Source: Balanoglossus misakiensis (Eukaryota; Hemichordata). Taken from it: 64,000 nucleotides of DNA. Below, in pieces: positions 43,690-55,412 of this stretch; positions within the stretch are counted from its first letter, which is position 1, and each line of letters starts with the position of its first letter. The notes beneath the pieces are model-generated. The model did no database searches. It saw nothing but the letters and a program-made list of their open reading frames with translations, and had not been told where the DNA came from. The position numbers and the translations under genes were made by a program. The stretch covers positions 1,116,001 through 1,180,000 of the forward strand of contig CM082587.2 of the NCBI GenBank assembly GCA_040954595.2, written 5' to 3'.

Positions 43690-45750
43690 GAGTGGTCAAA
43701 CGGGCAGTGAACTCAATTGATTGCGCGAGGTCGTCACGGGGGCCGAAGCAGACTCACTGACCGATACCAACACCACTAAGTGCTGCCTCCACTGGTCAAC
43801 TCCACCCTTTTCACTGTCTAGGATAAACTGGATTCTATGTTTGAACAGGAAGTATTATATCATTATAATAACAGATATTTTGGAGGCACTACTTTAAAGA
43901 AAAATGATGTAATTTGTTCAGAGTTACACTTCAGGTAATCTAACGTGCAGCCGATTCGGTCATTCGAGATTATGGGTCAGTTCAAAGCCCAGGTCCGAGG
44001 TTAAAAATACGCTTAAACCGCAAACAAGGACGGACAAGGCGACTTAGGTGTAACAAGTTGAATATAACATCGATCGGGCTCTGTCGTCAAAATTCCGCGG
44101 TCAGTTTTAAATGTCAAAGTTAAGGGAATGTTTGTTTGAAATATGTAAAACATGTAATCTCTGCCTGTCCTGTAGGGCCTACCGTGAGCGTCTGTCCTTC
44201 GTGGGAAAATCAGGGAGAAAATGCAATTCATTGTTATGCAGGGGGTCATTCACTTGAAAGGGACTCTAACTTGGTATATTAACTGACTGTAGTGAAAACA
44301 ATGTCCCAGCTACGACAATAATATTCTTACATCATCACTGGTGTGTCTTTTTAGTTTAAATTAGTGGGGGAAAGATCGCCGTTCGTTTGGGCTCGAGGCG
44401 AAACAAGCGACATTTACAAAGCCTTTCGACTTGCCGTCTTGAGGTACCCGGATTTAAAACGGGATTGGTTCATTCAATCTTTGAAGACGAATCCAATGCC
44501 AACTCAATCGACGTGACCACCTGTTGACTTATAAAGGGCTTAAAACATAGGTTCTGAAATAACCATAAGATGCATGGTAATATTTTTTAATATGGGATTT
44601 CATCAAAATATGTAATTAGTATAAAAATGAATAGATATAAAGATTTGGTTTCTAATATCTCGGACAAGTAGGATAATTCATTATCTTTGTATTTTTGGCC
44701 GATGGAATGTTTAGAGCTGAATAAAGAGAGGGGGTTTCAAAATTCGGTCTGAGCTGAATGGAAATTTTAACCATGCAGGATTTGGTGTATATCTTTTCTA
44801 ATATTAAACTTGCCTAATTTTGACAAAAATCGTGTCCTGTCATGTCAGGTTTTAACGAGAATTTCGAAGTAAGATGAATCCAAGTTTTACAACTCATGAT
44901 AATTTCGCCGTAAAATTACAAGCATTCCAGCTTTTGCGAACTTTAATATCTATTGAATTTTCGATCGGCAGCTTTAGGACCAGGCGACTGGTAGTTAAAA
45001 TTGATGTACAGGCTATTGTTATTGTTTGATTACTAGACATTTTACGATGTTCTTTCAGCAATTATACTTCTTTGCGGCATCTTAGTTTAATTATCTATCT
45101 GGGACTTGTCAGAGAGGTGATAAACGCTCCGGCGAGAGTAAGACAAAACATTTGCGTAATTTGTGTTGGATTCGTTTCAAAAACACATAAAATGCAGATA
45201 ATACATTTAGCAGTTTGAATTTTCCACGCTCTCCAAAAGTCATGGGTTGGGGAAACATTTTCTTACATTATTGGCGATGATAAACAACACCGTTGTCGCT
45301 CCCCGGCCCTTAAACAAACAAACTTATTCCACACAAAAATTAAACGTGACAGAAAGAATTGAAAATATCGACATTGCTTGAATTATTCTTACGGTAATTT
45401 ATCGCTGCTATTTAATATTATCGTTATTTTTTGTTTCGTCGACAGGTTTATGGTACTTCGCTGCTGGTGATTAATTTTTCAAAAAATCGGTTGATCTACA
45501 TTGGGTGAACCATCGTCGGCATGCCCATTGACAAGACGAGGGGTCATAAATACGAAACCTTTCTGCTCGAAGACATAAATGGCGTGTCACTGTTACGCAA
45601 CTCCGGGTCGTAAAGTCATTGTGCTCAAAAGTATGAATACTTGGGACATGTTTGACCGTCTCCATTGACGAGCTGGCTGCCGAGGGAGTGTCTTGCATTG
45701 TGGTGGGCACTGAATACCTCATCGCTTAGCGGCACGACGGATATGGATTC

Positions 45751-45850
45751 TTGGTGGCAAGCTTTGATTGTCCAAACGCAATTCTTGTGTCTCCGAGAGT
45801 CTCTTAACAAGAACTGAGTCTGGACATCACAAGTTGTCATCAGCGAGCGA
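45751..45850. repeat. Dispersed direct repeat, copy 1
   Basis: About 100 bp from TTGGTGGCAAGCTTTGATTG to CATCAGCGAGCGAC. It repeats at 46333-46430 in the same orientation with small differences. Confidence 0.8.
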
Positions 45851-46332
45851 CAATCACAACTCTCACTGGTTTCTTCTTTAACCCCTTTGCGCACATCTGT
45901 GGACCTACTCAGCTGGTTTATCACACAGTTTTTCGCTTGTGTGAATGGGCCGATCCACAATGTGGAATGGCTTGATATCTCAGTCTCACCTGTCTGTAAT
46001 AAGATCTATTAATTATTCCGTTTGTATTCTATCTGTCTGTCTATCTGCCTATACCCTCTCTCACTCCTTCTCCTCTTTCAATAGCAGAATCACTGCTAAG
46101 TTCTCTTCATACCACGAAAGCCACTTACATGTATTTCGGCTTGTCACCCGGCATATACGTTTCACTCACGTTTTCTTTTTTGCGAAAATCTCCATAAAGT
46201 CGCAAATGCAAATCCATGGATGTGCCAAAAACGACATGCGTGAGGAGGAAATTTGTGTAAAAGTTTCGCACTCGGAAGTTCACTGTCGTGCAGAGATGGG
46301 AACCTAGCTGGCAACCGTGCGCCTCTGATTTT

Positions 46333-46430
46333 TTGGTGGCAAGTTTTGATTGTCCAAACGCAATTCTTGTGTCTATCCAAGCATGAACAAGAACGGAGTA
46401 TGGACATCATAAGTTGTCATCAGCGAACGA
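46333..46430. repeat. Dispersed direct repeat, copy 2
   Basis: Second copy, 582 bp downstream of the first, from TTGGTGGCAAGTTTTGATTG to CATCAGCGAACGAC. The central part (TCTCCGAGAGTCTCTTAAC in copy 1) has diverged. Confidence 0.8.
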
Positions 46431-46512
46431 CGACGGCAGCTGTTGAAGCCATCTGTGGAAGATTCAAATCATGTGACCAAAAGCGGGTCAGCTCGTCACA
46501 ACGGTCGCGCTC

Positions 46513-46539
46513 TGACATTGTACATGTAGTACAATGTCA
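46513..46539. repeat. Perfect 11-bp hairpin
   Basis: TGACATTGTAC, loop ATGTA, then GTACAATGTCA. A short perfect inverted repeat about 80 bp after repeat copy 2. Confidence 0.8.
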
Positions 46540-46971
46540 TACCAACATTTCCCTTTTCCCAACTGAATCAGACACGTTTGTTAAGTCACTTTTAAGAAAG
46601 TGCGTCGAGGGACAGTGATGCAGACAAAGGCAAAAATGTTGAACTGTCTCGTGCTGTTGTTTCATTTAACTACCAGAAGTATTGCGACAATAAAGTAAAT
46701 GAATCAAAAGATGTACGAGTCTGCTTGGGTTGAATTCTTTCTGATTACACGTACATGACGGAAGGTGTCTCCTTGCATGCACAAAACAGACATTCTTATC
46801 TTGCTAATAATTTGATTTCAAGGTAAATGTTTTTCAGCTTGATCAGGCATCTTTCAAGGCGAATCGCATACCGACCCATAAGAGTACAAAGTGTGTACAC
46901 GCCTTATCTTTCCATGACCACTTTCAGCCTCAACAAAGGACAGATGTTTTTCCAAAAATGCCAGGATGTAG

Positions 46972-46988
46972 AGGTCATACAGAGGTCA
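46972..46988 (+). promoter_or_regulatory. Exact DR5 nuclear-receptor element
   Basis: AGGTCA-TACAG-AGGTCA: two perfect half-sites with five-base spacing, the classical retinoic acid response element bound by RAR-RXR. It lies about 390 bp beyond the URM1 stop and 11 kb upstream of RXR. Confidence 0.45.
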
Positions 46989-47376
46989 TGAAAATGGCCC
47001 ATCAGGGTTTTCCCTAGGGACCAATTACATCCCTGCTATAATCCCTGCCTTAGAGTGCAATGTCACCCAGGCATCAATGGGAACTTTTTTGCTTAATTGA
47101 ACACAGTAGGGTTGTTTCCGGTAGCACTTGAACTCGATCTATTCAATACTTGAACAATACTGAATTCCCTTCTATATGTACTGGTAATCACTAAGTTATC
47201 AGTTTCATTGTCACACTTAAATATTACTTGTGTAAAACACTGCCTCCGGATTGAAGTTGTGCACACTGTGGTCTGGACTGAATTTTCTGACAACTATTGC
47301 CCATATTTGGAAAAGAGAAACTTATAGCAGTATATTACATATATTTACATAAATTATCATATACAATTGAATCTTC

Positions 47377-48629
47377 TCAGCCTCCGTGTAATGTAGAGAT
47401 GAATACTATTGTATCATTTTCCTCAACTTCATAGTCCAGTTCACCCTTAAAAAGAAGAAAAAAAGACAGAAATAATACAAACTCATATACAGGCTAGGTT
47501 GTTTTATTGAAAATCTTAGAGACCCTATAACTTTAAGGTAAACTTAAAATTAATGTGATTATACCACCAGGTGATATTAATAGGGTTAATGATTTCCACA
47601 ACTGGAAATGATAACATCTGCATAAAATTAACAGGAGTGAAACAAAAGTGATGAATGTTTAAGCAACTTACCAGTAACTCCCAATCCGCATCATTTATTA
47701 GAACAAGAATACCAGGCCGTCTATCATAGAAGAAATGTGAAAATTTGGTCAGAAAACAGCACAAAATATGAGTATTTACTTTTTGTCAAATTTTGTCAGT
47801 TGAGTCAACTTCAGTGCTAGAGTACTTACACTGTGTCACCTTGTATAAACAGTTCTGGTCTTTCTTTTAATAAATTTTCTTTAATCCAAATGAGCAATTT
47901 CTTTATTGTCCCTGTTGATTGAGAAAACGATATGATCATAAAAATTCCAACTTACTGTTTACTTCTGATGAGGTCACGTTTTTTATCTCAACTATGTCAC
48001 TTAGGTGACCCTGGGTTCAGAGTTCAAAGGTTAATGGGCACAGTATGTATTGTCAGGATATGTCACACTGATATTACTTTTACTCTGGATTTTACTTTTG
48101 TTACTGACTTTTCTAATATGAATATTTGACTTACATGGGCAATTTGACTTGTCTAAAGTTATTCTGTGTTTCTTCACTTTATCAAATAATAATTCTGCAC
48201 CACCACTAAAATACAAACATAAAACAGTTAATTATGTCACAAATTGACATGATACCGGTAATAGTTTGTGAAGAAATCGTTGTGTTCTAGCTGAATGACG
48301 GGCGACACCTTTGTTCATGATATAATCACATGGTTGATCACACAGACCCTCCGTGAAGCCCCCCCTGCTTTACAGTTGGAGGGCCCAGCGTGACTATTAC
48401 TAGTAAACCTAGTCTATTGTTATAGGTGTACCTCACCATGTATCGATGAGTAAATCTCAGGACATTGCGCATGTTTCATGTATATGGGCAAGGGGCCCGT
48501 GTTGTTGAGTTGCTTATCGTATAGCTTCAACTCGGTTGTTATGTGAAATTTAAATGACGCCCCAAAACGGACGTTGACTGACCTGAACTCCAGGGAAACT
48601 GCCATGCCGTTTTCTGTGGAGGCTGCCAT
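47377..48629 (-). CDS. URM1: URM1, ubiquitin-related modifier 1
   Basis: URM1 is a ubiquitin-like sulfur carrier. Its C-terminal glycine is thiocarboxylated and donates sulfur for 2-thiolation of tRNA wobble uridine, and it can be conjugated to proteins. Exons on the - strand, in order: 48629-48583, 48205-48135, 47911-47830, 47720-47672 and 47445-47377. Phases agree and give 105 residues (human 101). Family stretches are [57 protein letters not shown] and the invariant end FISTLHGG immediately before TGA. ATG at 48629 gives a short N-terminal extension ([15 protein letters not shown]). It is head-to-head with POFUT1. Confidence 0.97.
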
Positions 48630-49643
48630 TTTGAATCATTTACTACGACGACGAGGGCGGGCGCATACCTCATAAAATATCTGTACTGGTCACGCCATGA
48701 TGTTGTAAATTCGATACAAGTGTTTTTATTATTTTCTAAAACAGTTCAATAAAGTAAAATCTCGTCTTCTCATGAAGTTTTTCAACTGGTGATCACTTAG
48801 CAACGCGAAAAGACTGGCAAGCGAAGCACAAGCAAGGCACTGGCAAGGGCGCCCTCTGGAATGGATTCAAGGCGGAAGTTATTCAAATTCAGAGACTTTT
48901 TAAAAACAGGTACTGGTGTGTCAATATAGAATTGATGATGTGTCTCTTTTGGTGTGGCTCGCTAAATCAGTGCGTGGCCCAGCTCATAGCATATTTACCT
49001 GTGAAGTCTTAAAACCTCTGACTTGTGCAGGCTTGCGGGAATTCGATTTCATTTTAACCGTTACAAGGTAAGTTGGCGATCGTTTCTTAAGACATAAGGC
49101 ATGTTTTGACATGTAATATCATGCATGACAGTGATTTTCGATTGTGATCAACATGCTCCAGACACGCTGAAAAACAGTTAGCTATGTGGATCCAGGGTGG
49201 CTAATTATGCAGCTTGAACGTGGCACAGAATTCAACATTTGTTCCACGGTAATTAAATCTTAGATTGTAGGCCGAAATACATAATGAATGATGTGGACGT
49301 GGGGTGGGTGATCATTTATACAAGTCACCAAATGCAAACTTAAATGTGGTGGTTAGTTTTAATTTCAAAGAAATCAAGTGCATCTTGGGCAGGTGGCAGA
49401 GGAGACAGAGCTAAACGCCTTATGTTTTTAGTTTGTTTATGAATTAAGGAAATAAATATTTCTTTATTTTATTTAAAGTCGAAAGTCGAAAGGACGGTCA
49501 CCAACAGCGCCCTCAGTGGTAAAATCAAATTTTGTTGCTTTCTGATAAATGTTCAAGCCAGGTTTTAAAAGTTCATTATACATTTATAGATTATAAAATT
49601 TTGTCCAGTTTCTCCTAATTTCCATTCTCATTTCAGTTGAAAG
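48630..49643. promoter_or_regulatory. Bidirectional promoter region of URM1 and POFUT1
   Basis: About 1 kb between two divergent start codons. A consensus donor (aag|gtaagt) near 49068 and an acceptor (tttcag) at 49631-49636 indicate an untranslated POFUT1 first exon ending near 49068. No TATA box is convincing. Confidence 0.5.
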
Positions 49644-51915
49644 ATGACAATGCTGCCTCCAAAGGTGGATCTGATGGCTACATTAGCACAAATTCTGCTG
49701 GTGATGTGTTCATTGATGAAGTCTAGTACAGGCTTTGTTCTGGTGACTGCCGACTCTTTGGAGCTGAGTGTTGATCCCAACGGGTACATCATGTACTGCC
49801 CTTGTATGGGTAAGTAGACATATGATGAAGAAGAAAAGTCTAGAAAAGTTTTGAAGATAGAGAAGTTTAAAAAAAAATATTGTCATGAAAATATTACTAT
49901 TTTTCAGTCATGGATGATGTCTGATAAGTTTTTATGTGAAATTACAGCTTTTCCATTATTTGCTGTTCAGGTCGTTTTGGTAATCAAGCGGATCACTTTC
50001 TGGGAGCGCTAGGTTTTGCCAAAGCTCTGGATAGAACATTAATATTACCACCATGGATTGAATACCCTCCTTGGCCAGGCAGAGGGTCTGTAAGTATATC
50101 CATTTTGTTCACAAAATCAATTGTCTTGACTGCAGGGACTTCCCTAAATCTTGTAACCTGAAATAACTTATCAGTACATCTCAGGATTTTAAATTGCAGT
50201 AATTAACCATATTTGTTGTTATTCACACTTTTTTTCAGAATCAAATTCCTTTTGATACCTATTTTAAAGTTGAGCCGTTGAAAGAATTCCACAGAGTTAT
50301 AACAATGGAGAAATTCATGAAAACACTTGCTCTGAAAATCTGGCCAATGGGTGAAAGGATTGGTAAGTCAGTGACTGTTATAATTGACCTTACAGTGGAT
50401 CAAAGTGTAAAAGGTCAATATTACATTATGAGTTTCTATTGGGTGTGCTTAACCTTCATTTAGCAGAACATGTTTTCATTGCTCACAGGATTCTGCTACA
50501 GTTTTTCTAAAGACAAGAATGAATGTATGATGAAAGACGGCAATCCATTCGGACCATTCTGGGACAACTTTAACATCGACTTTGATTCTTATGAAAAGTA
50601 TGGACCAATGAGTTATGATACCAAAAGGCCAGGAATAAAAGAATTATGGGATGAAACGTAAGTTGATATAATGTGCCATTGGTGAATGGGTAAAGAACGT
50701 TTTTCAAATGGTATAGACTTGTCACAAATACTTATATGAAATAAAAAGTTACATGTTCTTCAATATGTGTAATTTATATTATTGTTGGTTTGTTATAGTT
50801 TTCCTTCTTCCAAGTATCCGGTACTTGCGTTTAGTGGTGCACCTGCCAGTTTTCCTGTCAACAGTCAAAACAAAGCTTTACACAAATATCTGACCTGGTC
50901 CACATTAATTGATAACCAAGCGAATGAGTTTATCAGTAATAACCTTCCTGAAGGTCCTTTTGTTGGAATTCATCTGAGGCATGGCAGTGACTGGGTAAGT
51001 TTCATTTTTGCATAGGCCTCTTCCCTTAATCTAAGAAAACTTGGATCAAACAGTTCGGTAGTAATTTATTTATCCTACTCATAATTGCAGAAGGCTGTAT
51101 TTTAAAAAGTGTTAGGGCTTCATGTTTGCGATTTTTATTTTCCCATTTCAGAAAAAAGCGTGCGACCATGTTCAGGAAGGCAGCACAGGCAGCCATATGT
51201 TTGCATCACCACAGTGTCTGGGTTACAAAAATGAATATGGTAAACTCACCTACGGAATATGTTTTCCGGCTGCGGAGGAAATTTTACGGAAAACCAAAAA
51301 AGCTGTCAAGAAAACCAAAGCCAAGGGAGTCTTCGTGGCAACGGATGATAAACCTTTGTTGACAGAACTGAGCAAAAGTTTAAAAAATCTCAAGGTGAGG
51401 TAGAAAGGATAGTTCTCTCATTTGCCACATTGTGAAATGATATTGAGGCGACTATATATAACATAGTGCTGTCATCAAATGTTATTGAACAGTGCCCTCT
51501 GTAGGTGGTATGCTTAGATTTCCAGGAATGTCTGTACCTGCAAACACCACACACAGCGTTGTGATATAAATAGAATTATAGTAAGTGCAGAGATTCTTGT
51601 GACATTTGAACTCGCATACTTTTGTACTTGTGTGAGTAACTCCCTATGAGTACGTTCCATTATTTGCCGATAATAGTAACATTGTGAGTATAAGATATTT
51701 TTGCTTCTTTCTCCCAATGTTTTCTGCAGGTAAAGGTTGTCCAAAGAACTCCAAAGGAACCTCACATTGACCTGGCAATATTGGCAAAATCTGATCTCTA
51801 TATTTGCAACTGTGTGTCGTCCTTCTCCTCGTTTGCTACCAGAGAACGAGAAGTCGCGGGAAAACCGACGTGGTTTTGGGGATTTGATGAAAAGACAAAA
51901 AAAGAGGAACTATGA
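49644..51915 (+). CDS. POFUT1: POFUT1, GDP-fucose protein O-fucosyltransferase 1
   Basis: An ER-lumen GT65 enzyme that adds O-fucose to Ser/Thr in EGF repeats, notably in Notch. Coding exons are 49644-49809, 49971-50089, 50239-50362, 50489-50657, 50799-50994, 51152-51394 and 51730-51915. All phases agree and give 400 residues (human 388). A hydrophobic N-terminal signal ([18 protein letters not shown]) precedes [20 protein letters not shown], with the GDP-fucose site at about 52-67. The motif [10 protein letters not shown] at 249-258 holds the key Arg253 of the GT65 family, and the C-terminal exon has [20 protein letters not shown]. The protein ends KKEEL; KEEL is a KDEL-like ER retrieval signal. 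The coding exon begins seven bases after a 5'-UTR acceptor, with two possible starts (ATG 49644 and 49650). AATAAA lies at 52461-52466. Confidence 0.96.
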
Positions 51916-52460
51916 AAACATCTAAAACAGTCCAGATGCAACATACTGATTATTTATGTACGTTCAACAAAATAGCAGAAGTGCTCAGCTCTAGGAAGAA
52001 GTGTTACAAAAAAATGACTTCCTGTTTGTATCGTTTCAATAATTTTTCAGTCCAAGTCTTCTCAAACTGTACATAAAGTGTGTGTGGAAATACTCATTTT
52101 TTAAAACGATCACAAATATCCAAAGCGTATTATCTGTTCATTATCTGGCCGTGGTGACCAGAACAAAAATGCGAAGCATTCACTATAAAAGGTCACAATT
52201 AAAGTATTTTAGGAGAGCTATCAAAAGTTGAGTTTTATCAACTTCCTGTGTTTGCAATGATGACAAATGTCTTAATCCTCACTCAGCATTACAAAATGTC
52301 CAGTCTTGACTTAGAAAAGGAGTGACTCACTTGTTGATGATTTCAAATGATAACACAGTGTCATTTCAAATAGTATGTCTGTTAATCACGTAACAAAATG
52401 ATGTCAATCTATGTTGTTGTTTGTCTTTACAATTAGTCAGCAAAAGCTGAAATTTGAACA

Positions 52461-52466
52461 AATAAA
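52461..52466 (+). terminator. Polyadenylation signal of POFUT1
   Basis: AATAAA 546 nt after the POFUT1 stop codon. Confidence 0.45.
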
Positions 52467-53204
52467 GATAATGTCAGGTGAAACAGGTGCATCCTGTGAC
52501 CAAAAATATTTTCTTTTTTGAGTCATTATTGATATTTCCGAGAATTTGCCAAAATCAGATATTTTCATGGAAACATTAAGACCTTTTTTATACCAAAAAT
52601 ATTTAAAGAGGATTCCAGTATGTTATCTGTCTTGAGCCAGAGTTAAAATGATATGGAGTAAATTGTTGAAGGTCAAGGTTAAGGTACATGGACTTCTCAT
52701 TAATCATTGATTGATAATTGCTGATACATGATTTTTATTCCCAATATGTCAGTTTAGTGGGGGGAAATGCAGTCTGTGAATTTCTCACACCATGTGATCT
52801 CTGTGGAATTTGTTTCCAAGGCTATATTTGGGAATCACACAGAATCGCAGATGAAAGAAAAATTGAATTAAACACTTAATACAAAATGAGCCAATGATGC
52901 ATCCTTATAGGCATGTCTGAGTAATCATGTGATCAAACGTGGCCACTTTGTACAAGACAGAAAATGCTTGAAACAGGAAATGACAAACTGAGTATGAATG
53001 ATGCAATCAATGCTTATGAACGATATGTTTTGTTTCACAACCTCATCTGATTTGTAAAGGTCAAAGTATGTAAGCCACACAAATTGATAAATGCTCCATG
53101 ATTGATATTTCCAGGCCCACAGTAGCTGTATATGATTTTGATTCATATTTCCATTACTTGTACACAAAAGATGCCCATGTAAAGAAAAAGCTTTCTTTTT
53201 CTTC

Positions 53205-53234
53205 ATGAATGAATGAATGAATGAATGAATGAAA
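53205..53234. repeat. (GAAT)n microsatellite
   Basis: About seven tandem GAAT units. Confidence 0.9.
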
Positions 53235-54834
53235 AACGAACAGGTTACCCTACATTGATTGATATGGTGGTTTTGATACATAGCACAGATAAAGGAAAAA
53301 TTTGTTAGCTAAAAATAACCCAGTACAAATGATCTGTAGAACCTTGACTTACAATGGGGACCTCATCAAATCCACTTGTCCAACCTTGAACTTTAGGTTG
53401 AACTTGAATTATAATGACATTGACCGGGCCTTTGATACAATATAGGCCACTGTCACACCTCAGTAATTTGAGTATTATATCCATATGGTGACCCCTCTCA
53501 GACAGAGTTTCACCAAGCCAGATGTAAAAAATAATGATAGAAACATGTCAATATTAAATGACACTTCTTTTCCTCAGCTTATTTCAGACACCTTTGTGTT
53601 GTAAAATGCTAGTAACAGGGAATTTGATTGTAATAATTTATTCACACATTTTTTCACTTCTTTTTCCATTTATCATTTCATGAATAGAGCTAACCTGTCT
53701 TATTTTATGTCTTGGGTTTTATATTTTATTGATTACATATGATATGGATTATCAAACGAATAAATTATTATTAATATTATTATTATAACAGGTTGAGTTA
53801 TTTATATTTTTTATTATTATACAGGAAAAATATTTGATAAGATATACGAAGGTCAAAATTATGAATAGGGCACACTACATTATTTCATGATTTGTGCACG
53901 TCTTCCATAATTATTCAGGGACCTCCAATCGCTTTATAGTCAGTATTTGCAGGTAAAGTCTTGATGCCTTTGTTTTTGACATTTGAAAAAGCGGCATGAA
54001 TATTAGAGATATGTATTACTCCTTTAAATAGAATTGGCTGCTTCTATATTTAGATTAATTAGTAACCATTTTTATAGTTGGGACCACCCTAGCTGATGAC
54101 ATCGTTTGTCTACACATGATGAAGGCGTTTGCAGTTTCGAGACGCCTGCATGCAGTGGGGCTTGCAAACCACCCATCTAGAGAGGCCATAATTTGAAGGA
54201 AAATAGATGGATGAAAAATAAGAATATGACTGTGAACCCGAGAAAACCGGTTTCTAGACGATTGTAGAAGCCAGGCCTAGAAACGTGACTGCCTTATGCA
54301 GGCGATATTATGAGAACGTCCTCGCTTACACTGTCGGTGGCCTTGCCGTGTCAAAGCAGCGTTGTGCACGATTCAAGGTCGTTCGAAAGAAGTGAGGTTA
54401 TCTTATTCTGGGTTCAAACACTCGTTCTTTTCAGGCCTTCCTGGATTTACGTGTGCCAAATCATTGTGTTATTGGGTCTATAAGATGCCACGCGAGAATT
54501 CCGGATTATCGAATATTTCCTTAAAAACTCATAGCCTCAATATCTTTGGCATCCATCATCAACATCACTGATGAAATATGTGACTTTTACATTTTAACAT
54601 TCATTTTACTGGCATCCATGAGTGCCCAGCACGTTTCTTATATGTTACGTCACATTGCATCATAACCTGCATCCCTCTTCCTTTCTGGGGGTCATTAATG
54701 AGGCACTCTTTTATCGTTTTTACCCTCGTGTGTGGACTGTTGACGTGTCCTTTTATAACCATGTTGGATTTTCGCGCCACGGTCGAGCTGCCCACTCTGG
54801 TGTAAGCCACCTTTGGCCCGCCTTCAACTCTCTT

Positions 54835-55194
54835 CCATATTTGGAAAAGGCATTTGTGGTATGTACGCTAACTTCGGAGAAGCGGGAGTAGGAAGGCCGC
54901 TCCACTCGATAGTACAATGAATCATGCGACCCCGGCGACAGAACGTGCAAGAATCTTTTGTTCTCTCGCCTTGACAACACTGTTTACTATTTATTTGAGC
55001 AGTGACGTATTCACATACGATGTAGCCGTGTCGCTCCGTGGATGACGTGGGCATAGTTGTGCTGTCCTATGTGATTGGCTGCTGATAGTGACGTAGGCGG
55101 GAAAATTAGCATTTGTATGATTATGTATGCTAATGAGAGAGTGTCGTATTTTCCCTCCATTCTGATTGGATGCTTTATATAGGAGTTGACGTCA
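54835..55194 (+). promoter_or_regulatory. Immediate-early promoter of the IER-like gene
   Basis: A perfect SRF site (CArG box, CCATATTTGG) lies at 54835-54844. TGACGT cores occur at 55003, 55043 and 55089, and a full palindromic CRE (TGACGTCA) at 55187-55194. Inverted CCAAT boxes (ATTGG) are at 55074-55078 and 55165-55169, and a TATA element (TTTATATAGG) at 55174-55183. SRF plus CREB sites are the known drive for growth-factor and calcium-induced immediate-early genes. The TATA is about 230 bp upstream of the ATG, implying a roughly 200-nt 5' UTR. Confidence 0.65.
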
Positions 55195-55412
55195 CGCTCC
55201 CTCAAAGTGTAAAATCCGTTACGATTGCAGTGCACTTTATTTCGAACACGCCATTCAGAGAGCTTACGCAACGGGACTCTCTCCACATTTTGGCGTGAAT
55301 CTGACCAAAACACTCAATCTACACCGAAACTTCACCTCAAGAAGGTGTGAATAACTGTACTCTACAACCCATCCGGATCTCGTAGCAGCCTCAGACCAAC
55401 TTACCGAGAAAA

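Larger units (their letters stand above)
51916..54834. other. Intergenic region downstream of POFUT1
   Basis: AT-rich with no recognised coding sequence. AATAAA at 52461-52466 probably ends POFUT1. A short (GAAT)n microsatellite lies near 53205-53234. Confidence 0.55.

Noticed and set aside
45625-46410. Two minus-strand frames sharing RHKNCVWTIK
   Set aside because: The shared peptide only reflects the duplicated noncoding repeat, and the flanking frames differ.
48021-48033. DR1-like AGTTCAAAGGTTA in a URM1 intron
   Set aside because: Each half-site has a mismatch to AGGTCA; such degenerate sites are common by chance.
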